DNA from: Terriglobia bacterium
GTDB lineage: Bacteria > Acidobacteriota > Terriglobia > Terriglobales > Acidobacteriaceae
Length of the DNA: 64,000 nt
Reading direction: 5' to 3'
NCBI GenBank assembly: GCA_020073495.1
Contig: JAIQFD010000006.1
Location: forward strand, 1 to 64,000
Of the stretch, positions 17,391 through 25,716 are shown piece by piece. How positions within the stretch are numbered: the first letter of the stretch is position 1; each line of letters starts with the position of its first letter. The notes beneath the pieces are model-generated. The model was not told where the DNA came from. It made no database searches and saw nothing but the letters and a program-made list of their open reading frames with translations. The translations under genes and the position numbers were made by a program.

Positions 17391-17927
17391 ATGAACCGGT
17401 GGATGATCGGGACTTTGCTCGCCAGCGTGATGATTGTCGCGTTGCCCGCTATAGCGGACACTCTTTCCGATTCCTTGACTGTATTCGACCCGGCAGGGAA
17501 TGTGGCCTACTCGATTTCCGTGACTGAGGCCTTGGAGGATCCGAACGAGATCTACTTCATTAATGTTTCTGGGTTGATCGATCCTAACCAATATGCGAAC
17601 GCCACAACCCTGGTCGAGCCGGATGGGTCGTACAGCGACATCTTCGGGGTTGGCAGCATAAATGGCACACTCTACCTATCCTTTAATTCAGACATCGAGG
17701 GATTCCCGGCAGCATATGGCAGCCAGGGAGCCATATTCCTGCCCGAGGGTCAAGGGGGCGTGTTCGACGCCACGATGTATCTTGATCCCGGTTTGCAAGC
17801 TCAGGGGTTCACCGCGCAGTTCTTCTCCGATGGTGACGTCGTCGTGCCAGAGCCTGGGACGTTGACGCTCCTGGCGACTGGGCTACTGGGAACGCTCGGT
17901 TCCATCCGCAAGCGGTTCAGACTCTAA
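17391..17927 (+). CDS. PEP-CTERM sorting domain protein
   Basis: The 178-residue exported protein has a signal peptide (MNRWMIGTLLASVMIVALPA). It ends in a complete PEP-CTERM tag: VPEPGTLTLLATGLLGTL followed by basic residues. Such tags are recognised by exosortase (EpsH/XrtA type), which links export to surface or exopolysaccharide matrix. The body is acidic and has no known domain. A ribosome site, TAGGAG, lies seven bases before the ATG. The gene looks less GC-rich than its neighbours (by eye). No exosortase gene is in the window. Confidence 0.9.
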   Translation: MNRWMIGTLLASVMIVALPAIADTLSDSLTVFDPAGNVAYSISVTEALEDPNEIYFINVSGLIDPNQYANATTLVEPDGSYSDIFGVGSINGTLYLSFNSDIEGFPAAYGSQGAIFLPEGQGGVFDATMYLDPGLQAQGFTAQFFSDGDVVVPEPGTLTLLATGLLGTLGSIRKRFRL

Positions 17928-18140
17928 GCCCGTGTTGAAATGTTTTCATGGCAAGCGGCGTCTTGGCGCCGGCCGGCCTGGCCCGCCCCCACTTCCTCTG
18001 AGCCGCGGCTCGTACGAATCATCCGCTTAGCGATACATATGCAGAGTGAAGGCCGACTCTGCCCCGGTCACGACGGACGGTGAGTGCGGTCACTGCGGAC
18101 CACGGCCCCTGCCTTGAGACTGACCAATGAGGAGGATGCC

Positions 18141-18341
18141 ATGGCACAGAAGGTGATCGACGTAGTGGGAGTTTCCAAGGAGAGCTTCACTAAGGCAGCG
18201 GAGAATGCGGTTGCGGAAGCCGCCAAGACGCTGCACGGCTTGAAGTGGGCGCGGGTCTCGGAACTGGAGGTGGAGATCGACGGCAAGAAGATCACCCAGT
18301 ACCGCGCTACCACCCGGATCTACTTCACCGTCGAGCATTAG
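18141..18341 (+). CDS. Dodecin, flavin-binding/storage protein
   Basis: The 66-residue protein MAQKVIDVVGVSKESF...RATTRIYFTVEH matches dodecin along its whole length. Dodecins form hollow dodecamers that bind flavins and buffer them. The key aromatic of the flavin site lies in LKWARVSELEVEI. The start is ATG 18141 because a full GAGGAGG ribosome site lies at 18129-18134, seven bases before it. The frame upstream is open but has no support. Confidence 0.95.
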   Translation: MAQKVIDVVGVSKESFTKAAENAVAEAAKTLHGLKWARVSELEVEIDGKKITQYRATTRIYFTVEH

Positions 18342-18553
18342 GGACCGGCATGACCGTACCTCCGGTCCAGCAGGTGTTCCCAGGTCAACCCAGGGGCGTA
18401 GGCGGGCCGTTCTTTGCAACGGCATGAACGCCCCTCGGAATCGTGACCAGGCCCGGAGTTCGGCGATAGTTGGTGAGGAGAGCTGTTCTCGTAGGTGCGC
18501 GATCAGCCGCAACCAGAGGCATTTGTGTCTGTGACCTCATGCTGACTTCAACA

Positions 18554-18583
18554 AAAAACCCTTCCCAGCCGGGAAGGGTTTTT
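18554..18583. terminator. Bidirectional intrinsic terminator between dodecin and cold-shock gene
   Basis: A perfect stem of 13 bases (AAAAACCCTTCCC and its complement) with an AGCC loop is flanked by A and T runs on both sides. It can therefore stop transcripts of the dodecin gene (plus) and of the cold-shock gene (minus). Confidence 0.88.
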
Positions 18584-18621
18584 CAGCGGATTGGGTAGAG
18601 ATCCCAAGGACCGCGTCCCGA

Positions 18622-18825
18622 TTATCCGCGGGTGACGTTCGCCGCCTGGAAGCCCTTGGGTCCCTTGAGCAGGTCGAACTCAACAGTCTCTCCCTCGTTC
18701 AGCGTGCGGTAGCCCTGCTCCTGGATGGCGGAAAAGTGCACAAACACGTCCTCACCCGTAGAGCGCTGGATGAATCCGTAGCCCTTGGCGCCGTTGAACC
18801 ACTTCACTGTTCCCTTCTCTCTCAC
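18622..18825 (-). CDS. Cold shock domain protein (CspA family)
   Basis: This is a 67-residue cold-shock fold protein with both RNP motifs: KGYGFIQ (RNP1) and DVFVHFSAI (RNP2). It binds single-stranded RNA and DNA and acts as an RNA chaperone. The start codon is GTG at 18825 with AAAGGAG upstream. An intrinsic terminator follows at 18554-18583. A promoter candidate at 19068-19097 would give an mRNA leader of roughly 230 nt, like the long regulated leaders of cspA genes. Confidence 0.94.
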   Translation of the reverse strand: MREKGTVKWFNGAKGYGFIQRSTGEDVFVHFSAIQEQGYRTLNEGETVEFDLLKGPKGFQAANVTRG

Positions 18826-19067
18826 AACGACACTCCTTTCGCCTCAGCTCTGTGATTGAACCCTCGCCGGTTGTGGCCGGTCCGGGAAGAGGTTGTTGCT
18901 TTGAACCCCTCGAGCTTCCGGGCAAATGGAAAAGGCCGCCGGGCAAGCTTTTCAACAAGCTCTGCGGCGACCCAAATCTCTTGCTGGAAGTTCGACTGCG
19001 TACAAAAACACCAACCCAAATCCGCTGGCCTTCTGGCCAGGCTATTCCCTTGCGGGAACTGCGCCGC

Positions 19068-19097
19068 ATCATATTCAGGAACTAACCTTCTTGGCAA
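19068..19097 (-). promoter_or_regulatory. Putative sigma-70 promoter of the cold-shock gene
   Basis: Read on the minus strand, TTGCCA (19097-19092) and TATGAT (19073-19068) are separated by 18 bases; each matches five of six consensus bases. The next gene downstream on this strand is the cold-shock gene, about 235 bp away. Confidence 0.45.
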
Positions 19098-19158
19098 GTG
19101 GCAAGCGTAGCCACCCGGGCGGGGCCAGGCACCCGGCGGGATGTTACGATTCTAGTAA

Positions 19159-20055
19159 ATGGCGACCGAAACTCCACCGGCGCCGGCCCCCGCGCCTGCG
19201 CCCGCAACCGTCCAGGCGCACAAGAGTTCCATCGTCAGAGTCATGGGCCGGCGGACCATGCCCCTGGCCCGGTACCTGTTGCGCACCGAGGTCCACACCT
19301 ACGCTTTCTCGGTGGCCGCCAACGTCATCCTGTCGTTCTTCCCGTTCATGGTGCTGATGCTGGTGGTGATCCGCAAGGTGTTCCATTCGGCAGCTATGCG
19401 CCAGGTGGTCGAGCAACTTCTCCATGACTACCTGCCCACCAACCAGGATTTCGTCATTCGCAACATCAAGGCCATCGCCTATTCCCACAATCGAGCGGCC
19501 TTCATCTCCCTGTTCATCCTGCTGGTCACGTCCACCGGCGTATTCCTGCCCCTGGAGGTCGCGCTCAACCAGGTGTGGGGCTTCCCCAAGAATCGCCCCT
19601 ATTGGAAAAACCAGTTGGTCTCGGTGGGACTGGCGTTTGTGTCCGGCGTGCTGGCCTTGCTTTCGATCGCCCTGACCGCCGGCAACCGCGCCCTGATCCA
19701 GGCGATCGCCGGACGCTACTCATTCACGACCGATGCGGTCACCTTATTATTCGCCAAGGTCTTCGCCGCCATCGCCACCATCGCCATCTTCTTTCTGATC
19801 TACTGGCTCCTCCCCAACGGGAAGGTGCCGCCGGGCGCGGCGCTCTCGGCTGCGGTCTACGTCGGCCTGCTGTGGGAGATGGCGAAGTACCTCTACATCC
19901 TGCTCCTACCCTGGCTGAATTTCCCCGAGGTCTATGGCCCCTTTTCCGTCTCCGTGACGCTGATCATGTGGGCCTTCCTCTCCGGCCTGCTGTTGCTGGC
20001 GGGCGCGTATCTCTCCGCCGGTGGGGACCACCCAATAAGTACTGCGAAGGATTAG
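19159..20055 (+). CDS. YihY/BrkB family inner membrane protein
   Basis: The 298-residue protein has a Pro/Ala-rich start and about six membrane helices, for instance FSVAANVILSFFPFMVLMLV and FISLFILLVTSTGVFLPLEV. The phrase SFFPFM, followed later by the PNGKVPPGAALSAAVYVG region, is typical of the YihY/BrkB (former 'ribonuclease BN') family. The role is unclear; some members are proposed transporters or envelope proteins. It stands alone, divergent from the cold-shock gene. Confidence 0.88.
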   Translation: MATETPPAPAPAPAPATVQAHKSSIVRVMGRRTMPLARYLLRTEVHTYAFSVAANVILSFFPFMVLMLVVIRKVFHSAAMRQVVEQLLHDYLPTNQDFVIRNIKAIAYSHNRAAFISLFILLVTSTGVFLPLEVALNQVWGFPKNRPYWKNQLVSVGLAFVSGVLALLSIALTAGNRALIQAIAGRYSFTTDAVTLLFAKVFAAIATIAIFFLIYWLLPNGKVPPGAALSAAVYVGLLWEMAKYLYILLLPWLNFPEVYGPFSVSVTLIMWAFLSGLLLLAGAYLSAGGDHPISTAKD

Positions 20056-20061
20056 GGCACT

Positions 20062-20101
20062 GTCATCCTGAGCTCGGGCTATAGCCCGAGCGAAGGATCT
20101 C
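20062..20101. repeat. Hairpin repeat, TCCTGAG...CGAAGGATCT family
   Basis: The ends GTCATCCTGAG and CGAAGGATCTC are shared with copies at 25901-25940, 29884-29922, 32603-32648, 33591-33634, 61471-61500 and 61857-61893, in either orientation. The middle differs in each copy. Here it is the perfect palindrome GCTCGGGCTATAGCCCGAGC. Confidence 0.8.
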
Positions 20102-20175
20102 GGACCCCGTCTGTACTACCCCAGTGTCTATCGGCTCTCCCAAAATGCTTCAGCAGTTCCCGGCGACCCCGGCGA

Positions 20176-22233
20176 TCACGGCGTTCCCGGCGATTTCTTC
20201 GTCCACTGGTCCACCCAGTCATTCACCGTCTTCCACCAGAGCTGCGAGTTCTGCGGCTTGAGCACCCAGTGTCCCTCGTCGGGGAAGTAGAGCATCTTCG
20301 ACGGCACCTTCATCCGTTGCAGCGTGGTGAAGAGTTGAAATCCTTCGCTGACGTCCAGGCGGTAATCTTTCTGGCTGTGGACCACGAGCATCGGGGTCTT
20401 GAAAGCGTTGGCGTACATGTGCGGCGACCACTTCTCGTAGAGCGCGCGGTTGGTCCAGGGCGTGCCGCGGAACTCCCACTCGTTGAACCACAGCTCTTCG
20501 GTGGAGCCCCAGGCGGACTCGGAGTTGAACATGCCGTCGTGCGAGACCAGGCACTTGAAGCGCGTGGTATGGCCTTCCAGCCAGTTCGCCATGTACCCGC
20601 CGTAGCTGGCGCCCAGCGCGCACTCCCGCGTCTTGTCGATGAAGGGATATTTGCGCTCGGCGTAATCGAGTCCCAGCATAAGGTCCAGGTACACGCGGCC
20701 GCCCCAGTCGCCGTTGATGTCGTCGATGAACTTCTGTCCGTATCCCGTCGAGCCGCGCGGATTCACCATGATCACCACGTATCCGTTGGCGGCGAACAGC
20801 TCCGCATTCCAGCGGTACGACCACGAATCTCCCCACGCCCCCTGCGGCCCGCCGTGGATCAGGAACTTCGCCGGATATTTCTTCTTGGCGTCGAAATCGG
20901 GCGGCTTGACCAGGAACCCCTGCACCTTCACCTGCTGGGAGCCGGTGAACCAGAAGGGCTCCAGCGGCTGCATAGTCACCTTCGACAACACCGGCTCATT
21001 AATCTTCGTGAGCGCGACGGCACTCTTGCTGTCGAGCGGCAGCGTGTAGATCTCGCTCGGCGCCATGGCCGATACGCGGCTGTAAACGAGCGCCTCGCCA
21101 TCCGGCGTCACCGCCAGATCGTCGTTGTGTCCGCGCACGACCTCTTGCACTTTGCCACCCTTCACCGGGACGGTGTAGATCGGCGACTCTCCTTTGTCCT
21201 CGGCCGTGAAGTACAGGCGCTTGGAATCCGGTGCCCACACGATCGATCCCACCCAGCGGTCGAACTGCTCCGTCAGGTTCGTGATCTTTCCCGTCGCCCG
21301 GTTGTAGATCACCAGCCGGAAGCGGTCGGCCTCGTACCCCGGCCTCACCTGCATGCGCCAAGCGATATATTTGCCGTCCGGCGAGTACAGCGGGGTGCTG
21401 TCACTTCCTTTGCTGACGCTGATCTTCTTCGGCTTGCCGCCGGCGGTTGGGACAACGAAGATCTCGTTATTCGTGCTGGTGGCCTCGACCTCGTCGACAT
21501 TGCTGGTGTACGCGACTTCTCTTCCATCCGGCGAAAAGGCGTACCTGTCCTGCCCGCCGAGCGCGAACGGTGGGACGTCGTGGTCGCCGGGCGTAAGGTC
21601 GCGTGCCTCGCCGCCCTCCGCCGGCGCCACGAACAGGTGGCTGCGTTTGCCTTCGTAATAATGATTCCAGTGACGGTAGAAAAGCCGGGTAAAGATTGAC
21701 GCCTTGACCGGCGACTTGGCGCGCTCTTCATCCTTCTTCTTGTTGCAGGCGTCGTCTTTGCAGTCGGGATAGACCTGCGAGACAAACAAGATGCTGGCGC
21801 CGTCGGGGGACCAAATCTCCCCCTCGCCTTCGGTCGAGATATTCGTGATCTTCTTCGGCTCGCCGGTCAGCGTGCCCGTCGCCGGTTCGAACCCGACCGT
21901 CCAGATCTGCGAGCTGCCCTCCACCGCCGACACATACGCCAGGCGCAGCCCCTCGGGCGAGAAGCGCGGACGGTCCTCGCCCGCCTGCCCCGAGGTAAGC
22001 TGGCGGGCTTCCCCGCCCGAAAGGGGAACGATCCACAGGTGGGGCGTCTTTTTGTTCTCCGCCAGGTTCACCTCCACGGCGCTGAAAGCCACCCATTTGC
22101 CTTCGGGCGAAACTATCGGCTCGCCGACGCGTTTAAGATTCATCATGTCTTCGAAGGTGAACGGGCGCTTGGCTTGCGCCAGGCAGAGCAGAGGGACGAA
22201 CAAGAGCGCGAGCACGGCAACACGGCGTACCAT
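20176..22233 (-). CDS. Secreted S9 family prolyl oligopeptidase-type peptidase
   Basis: The 685-residue protein has a signal peptide (VAVLALLFVPLLCLAQA), an N-terminal beta-propeller with WD-like strands (SPDGREVAYTSNVDEVEA; SPDGKYIAW) and a C-terminal alpha/beta-hydrolase. The catalytic serine is in GASYGGYMANW, with Asp in DYRLD and His in DEGHWV near the end. This fits acylaminoacyl-peptidase/DPP-like S9C enzymes acting on peptides in the periplasm or outside. It is monocistronic and divergent from the gene at 22388. Confidence 0.93.
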   Translation of the reverse strand: MVRRVAVLALLFVPLLCLAQAKRPFTFEDMMNLKRVGEPIVSPEGKWVAFSAVEVNLAENKKTPHLWIVPLSGGEARQLTSGQAGEDRPRFSPEGLRLAYVSAVEGSSQIWTVGFEPATGTLTGEPKKITNISTEGEGEIWSPDGASILFVSQVYPDCKDDACNKKKDEERAKSPVKASIFTRLFYRHWNHYYEGKRSHLFVAPAEGGEARDLTPGDHDVPPFALGGQDRYAFSPDGREVAYTSNVDEVEATSTNNEIFVVPTAGGKPKKISVSKGSDSTPLYSPDGKYIAWRMQVRPGYEADRFRLVIYNRATGKITNLTEQFDRWVGSIVWAPDSKRLYFTAEDKGESPIYTVPVKGGKVQEVVRGHNDDLAVTPDGEALVYSRVSAMAPSEIYTLPLDSKSAVALTKINEPVLSKVTMQPLEPFWFTGSQQVKVQGFLVKPPDFDAKKKYPAKFLIHGGPQGAWGDSWSYRWNAELFAANGYVVIMVNPRGSTGYGQKFIDDINGDWGGRVYLDLMLGLDYAERKYPFIDKTRECALGASYGGYMANWLEGHTTRFKCLVSHDGMFNSESAWGSTEELWFNEWEFRGTPWTNRALYEKWSPHMYANAFKTPMLVVHSQKDYRLDVSEGFQLFTTLQRMKVPSKMLYFPDEGHWVLKPQNSQLWWKTVNDWVDQWTKKSPGTP

Positions 22234-22387
22234 AAGGCCTCCGGCAAAACCGATTAGTCTAACGGACTAGTTGCCGCTTGTCAGTGGCGGGCTTTTTCTG
22301 AGCACTGAGTACCGAGTACTGAGTACTTCACCAGCAACCCTCACCTGCTGCTCGCATCTAAAATGGAGAGATCCAGGACAACCCAAC

Positions 22388-23230
22388 ATGACTAGAAAGC
22401 TCATTCTGGCAGGCATTCTTGTACTCCTCACCGCGATGGCCGCATCCGCCCAGCAGGGCGAAGGGCCGCTCGATCCCGCCCCGCCCAAGGGCATCACGGT
22501 GGACCAGATCGTCCATCAGTTCGCCGCCAAGGAAAAGGAATTCAAGCAGGCGCGCGAAAACTACACCTACACCCAGGACGTCACGGTCATGACCCCGGAG
22601 GACCAGGGCACCTACCGCGAAGTATTCGACGTGACCTTCGACGACCGCGGCCGCCGCATCGAGAACGTCAAGTTCGCGCCCGCGAACACGCTGCAGCGCA
22701 TCCAGATCACCAAGGAAGACCTGGACGACATCCGCAACCGCCTCCCCTTCGTGCTCACCAGCGACGAGGTCGGCCAGTACACCATCAACTACCTCGGGCA
22801 GCAGGACCAGGATGAGCTGCACTGCTACGTCTTCGACATCTCGCCCCGCACCATCGAGAAGAACCAGCGGTATTTCGACGGCCGCATCTGGGTGGACGAC
22901 ACCGACTTCCAGATCGTGAAGACCTACGGCAAGACCGTCCCCGACCGCATCAAGACCAAGCAGGACGAGAACCTCTTCCCCCGCTTCACCACCTACCGCG
23001 AGCAGATCGACGGACGTTACTGGTTCCCCACTTACACCCGCGCCGAAGATACCCTGGCTTTCTCCACCGGCGACGTGCGCATCCGCGAGATCGTCAAGTA
23101 CACCAACTACAAGCGCTTCGGATCCAAGGTGAAGATCACCTACGAAGGCCAGGAGTTGCCCACCACCGATCAGCAGAAAAAGCAGTCGGGCGGCCAGCAA
23201 CCCCCGCCACCGCAGCAGCCCCCGAAGTAG
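22388..23230 (+). CDS. Exported protein of unknown function
   Basis: The 280-residue protein starts at ATG 22388 because a signal peptide follows (KLILAGILVLLTAMAASAQQ). The mature part has alternating beta strands (ENYTYTQDVTVMTPED; RIWVDDTDFQIVKTYGKTV; DGRYWFPTYTRAED) and a Pro/Gln-rich end. The style resembles the half-barrel of LolA-like outer-membrane lipoprotein carriers, but this is a weak impression. The open frame extends upstream to 22271 across a word-repeat (GAGCACTGAGTACCGAGTAC), which is not likely to be coding. Confidence 0.78.
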   Translation: MTRKLILAGILVLLTAMAASAQQGEGPLDPAPPKGITVDQIVHQFAAKEKEFKQARENYTYTQDVTVMTPEDQGTYREVFDVTFDDRGRRIENVKFAPANTLQRIQITKEDLDDIRNRLPFVLTSDEVGQYTINYLGQQDQDELHCYVFDISPRTIEKNQRYFDGRIWVDDTDFQIVKTYGKTVPDRIKTKQDENLFPRFTTYREQIDGRYWFPTYTRAEDTLAFSTGDVRIREIVKYTNYKRFGSKVKITYEGQELPTTDQQKKQSGGQQPPPPQQPPK

Positions 23231-23318
23231 ATTCTGGCTCGGTACTGGGTAGTTGGTAGATCGGGCGGGTCAATGAGAACGTGTGTGCCCGCCATTGGCA
23301 TTCGTGGCACGGGATTGC

Positions 23319-23438
23319 CACCGCGGCTAAAGCCGGATCTTTCTAAGCGTTCGTATTAAACCCCCGCCTAAAGGCGGGGGCTGAAGGCGGGGGCTGAAGG
23401 CGGGGGCTAAAGGCGGGGGCTTCCACGCCGATGCACAC
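23319..23438 (+). repeat. REP-like element, left of the RAYT gene
   Basis: The element begins ACCGCGGCTAAAGCCGGATC (hairpin CGGCTAAAGCCG), then has a short spacer with GCGTTCGT. Next comes CCCCCGCCTAAAGGCGGGGG, with its GGCGGGGGCT unit iterated four times, ending TTCCACGCCGATG. Close copies lie at 24103-24187, 32489-32566 and 33408-33487. Confidence 0.88.
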
Positions 23439-23540
23439 GTCACCGGCGGCGACGAAAGGCAGGCTTCCACGGTGATGCGCACATCGCTGCCGCTGGCGAA
23501 ATGGGCCTCCTTCCAAGGCGATTCAAAATCGCAAGAGAAT

Positions 23541-23624
23541 GCATACATCTGCGTGGAAGCCCACGGCTTCAGCCGTGGGTTCAATAGCGAAAAAATGAAG
23601 ACGGCTTTAGCCGCGGTGGTTCAC
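23541..23624 (-). repeat. REP-like element, inverted, directly upstream of the RAYT gene
   Basis: On the plus strand this copy reads TGCATACATCTGCGTGGAAG, then the hairpin CCCACGGCTTCAGCCGTGGG, then GACGGCTTTAGCCGCGGTGG. It is the family in reverse orientation to the copy at 23319. Together with the right-hand copy it frames the transposase gene. Confidence 0.8.
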
Positions 23625-23660
23625 AGACACGGCCCGCAGAAACGTGCTAGCGTCCGCGCG

Positions 23661-24131
23661 ATGGAAATGGGTTGGGAGCGGACCTTCTTCGTCACGGCCG
23701 TGGCGTGGCAGCAACGCTGCATTTTCAGCAACGACACGCTTCCCCGGATGCTCATCGAGACGCTCTACCTTTATCGCACCGAGAAGCGCTTCGCTCTGCA
23801 TGCGTTTGTCGTCATGCCCGAACACATGCACTTGTTGATCACGCCTGCCGAGATCGTCAGCATCGAGAAAGCGATGCAATTGATCAAGGGGGGCTTCTCG
23901 TTCCGGGTTCGTAAGGAGCGGCCCAATCTGCTGATCTGGGAGAAGAGCTTTACCAACCATCGCATCCGCGATGCGGAGGATTTCGAGCGCCATCGCGAAT
24001 ACATTCATCAGAACCCGGTGCGCAAGGGTCTTGTTCACGCGGCGGGCGAGTATGCGTATAGCTCGGCGCACCCGGGATTTGAACTCGATCCGCCGCCGGT
24101 CGCCACCGCGGCTAAAGCCGGATCTTTCTAA
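23661..24131 (+). CDS. REP-associated tyrosine transposase (RAYT, Y1_Tnp)
   Basis: The protein of about 156 residues starts at ATG 23661 (MEMGWERTFFVTAVAWQQRC). It has the HUH signature in VMPEHMHLLI and the catalytic tyrosine in the phrase HREYIHQNPVRKGLV, both hallmarks of RAYTs, single-copy relatives of IS200/IS605 transposases. RAYTs process REP palindromes as single strands and are held to be domesticated. The flanks carry REP-like elements on both sides. The last residues (VATAAKAGSF) and the stop codon are encoded by the right-hand repeat itself. The frame upstream to 23472 runs through a repeat and is rejected as coding. Confidence 0.92.
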   Translation: MEMGWERTFFVTAVAWQQRCIFSNDTLPRMLIETLYLYRTEKRFALHAFVVMPEHMHLLITPAEIVSIEKAMQLIKGGFSFRVRKERPNLLIWEKSFTNHRIRDAEDFERHREYIHQNPVRKGLVHAAGEYAYSSAHPGFELDPPPVATAAKAGSF

Positions 24132-24187
24132 ACGTTCGTTTTACCCCCCCGCCTAAAGGCGGGGGCTTAAGGCGGGGGCTTCCACGG
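24103..24187 (+). repeat. REP-like element, right of the RAYT gene
   Basis: This copy has CACCGCGGCTAAAGCCGGAT, a spacer with ACGTTCGT, the hairpin CCCGCCTAAAGGCGGGGGCT, and TTCCACGGCGAT. It is in the same orientation as the 23319 copy. It overlaps the last 29 bases of the RAYT coding sequence. A further partial unit (GAAGGCGGGGGCTTCGACGG) is at 24221-24240. Confidence 0.88.
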
Positions 24188-24328
24188 CGATTTCAGCATT
24201 GGTTCGGGTCGGCATGATCTGAAGGCGGGGGCTTCGACGGCAGTTCCAGGCGAGACGTCCAACTTAAACTCAAGCGGCTCAATGGGTTCCGCTCCATTTA
24301 TAGCTGGGAGATATTCTCACAGCGTTCC

Positions 24329-24919
24329 GTGACCGAAGTCACTGCCCCTACGGAAGATCCGTGCGATGCTGACGCAGTTCATAGGAGTGACGCCATTCCC
24401 CGCCCGCCGAAGAAGCCCAAAGCGATCGACGCCCAGATCGGGTCCAGTGAGAAAGCCAAGGGGGAGTTGGTCGAAGTCATTTTCATGGTCAAGGCGCAGG
24501 CCCTGGGCCTCTCCATCAGCAAGCCCTACGGCGACAATCAAGCCTTCGACTTTCACGTCTATGGGCCGGCGGGGACATTCCGGGTGCAGGTGAAGTCGGG
24601 ATGGCGTCCGCAGGGACCCCGTTACACCGCGCAGGCCTATAAGAAATCCGCCGGGCGACTCAACGGCGTCGATTTCCTGGTGGTTTACATCGCTCCGCAG
24701 GACTTCTGGTATGTCATTCCGGCGTCCAAGGTGGTGACGCGCGCAGTGCGGATGTATCCGCACGTGCCCCACAGCCGTGGACGCTACGAGAAGTATCGCA
24801 ACGCATGGCGCTTGATCACGGGGAATCCAGCGGATGATACGCACAGGATCGGGTTGACGATCCATGCATCGGTGGACCCGGATTATGAGAGTGAAGAGGA
24901 AGAAGAAGGGTCACGGTAG
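24329..24919 (+). CDS. PD-(D/E)XK nuclease-like protein
   Basis: The 196-residue protein contains KGELVEVIFMVKAQALGLSI, then KPYGDNQAFDFHVYG, then FRVQVKSGW. This is the Glu...Asp...(Gln)-Val-Lys arrangement of small PD-(D/E)XK nucleases such as the PDDEXK_5 group, which includes homing-type endonucleases. The C-terminal half (GVDFLVVYIAPQDFWYVIPA) fits the same fold. The start is uncertain: GTG 24329 has only a distant GGGAG. It lies in the repeat-rich stretch next to the RAYT gene, without a partner methylase. Nuclease activity is an inference. Confidence 0.7.
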   Translation: MTEVTAPTEDPCDADAVHRSDAIPRPPKKPKAIDAQIGSSEKAKGELVEVIFMVKAQALGLSISKPYGDNQAFDFHVYGPAGTFRVQVKSGWRPQGPRYTAQAYKKSAGRLNGVDFLVVYIAPQDFWYVIPASKVVTRAVRMYPHVPHSRGRYEKYRNAWRLITGNPADDTHRIGLTIHASVDPDYESEEEEEGSR

Positions 24920-24930
24920 GTCCTCAAAGA

Positions 24931-25170
24931 AGCTCGCGAAGCGAGCGCAAGAATTTAGCCCACGGCGTGAGCCGTGGGTTGCGGGATTGATTGGATTCCC
25001 AAGCCCGCTTCAGCGGGCGTAAGAAGGGGTTCTGTCGCCCCTGAAGGGGCTTAGCCCTTATAAAACGCCTACCCCGGGTTCGCGGACTGAAAGTCCCGCG
25101 AATCCGGGTCTAAAGCCCCGGCCTACCTCGCCCGAGGCTATATTCTGTCGCCCGCTTCGCGGGCTGCTTT
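24931..25170. repeat. Cluster of unlike hairpins with a 51-bp repeat, upstream copy
   Basis: The 51 bp at 24931-24981 (hairpins GCTCGCGAAGCGAGC and CCCACGGCGTGAGCCGTGGG joined by GCAAGAATTTAG) recur at 25717-25767 with one mismatch. After it follow further, unrelated small hairpins, among them AGCCCGCTTCAGCGGGC and GCCCGCTTCGCGGGC near 25150. No coding frame is supported. Confidence 0.82.
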
Positions 25171-25208
25171 GTCTCTGGTATCTTCCCGCCTACCATTCGG
25201 AGGCAAAC

Positions 25209-25685
25209 ATGATCCGCAATCAATGGGCGAAGTTGGCAATCGCCGGCATGGCGTTCCTGCTCACCGTTTCGGCCTCTGCGCAACAGGGAAAATGGGCAGC
25301 CGCCGACGATCCGAGCGCGAAGTCCATCATCGACATGGAGCGGCAGTGGGCGGAAGAACCGTGCGACCACAACCTCATCGCCGAAAACATCCTGGCCGAC
25401 GATTTCCAGGGCACCTCTACGGACGGAAAGCGGTATTCGAAGGCGGAAGAGGTGGAGGACGCCAAACATCCGAAGAGCGAAGCGCGCGCCTGTCGCTTGA
25501 TCGACGCCAAAGTACGCTTCTTCGGCGACAACGTCGCCCTCGTGTACGGGAGCGAAAGCCGCATCAAGAAAGCGCAGGACGGGAAGGAATACACGCAGAC
25601 CCAGATCTGGACCGACACTTGGCTGAAGCGTAATGGCAAGTGGCAGATCGTCGCCGCCCAGGACATGCGGACGGATTGCAAGTAA
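25209..25685 (+). CDS. Exported NTF2-like (SnoaL/DUF4440-type) protein
   Basis: The 158-residue protein has a signal peptide (LAIAGMAFLLTVSASAQQ) and a mature domain of about 130 residues with the NTF2-like order: a helix with IIDMERQWAEE, a strand pair around ADDFQGTSTDG, and final strands with DTWLKRNGKWQIVAAQDM. Such domains bind small molecules or act as isomerases; nothing specific can be said here. GGAGG lies eight bases before the ATG. The gene is bracketed by the 51-bp direct repeats at 24931 and 25717. Confidence 0.85.
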   Translation: MIRNQWAKLAIAGMAFLLTVSASAQQGKWAAADDPSAKSIIDMERQWAEEPCDHNLIAENILADDFQGTSTDGKRYSKAEEVEDAKHPKSEARACRLIDAKVRFFGDNVALVYGSESRIKKAQDGKEYTQTQIWTDTWLKRNGKWQIVAAQDMRTDCK

Positions 25686-25716
25686 GTACCAAGTACCCAG
25701 CGAAACCGTCAGAACA

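Noticed and set aside
19092-19106. Sigma-54 promoter for the YihY gene
   Set aside because: GG-N10-GC spacing is met, but the -12 part lacks TTGC and the bases are better explained as the -35 of the cold-shock promoter on the other strand.
23319-23438. CRISPR array
   Set aside because: The GGCGGGGGCT repeats are adjacent without unique spacers and belong to a REP-like hairpin.
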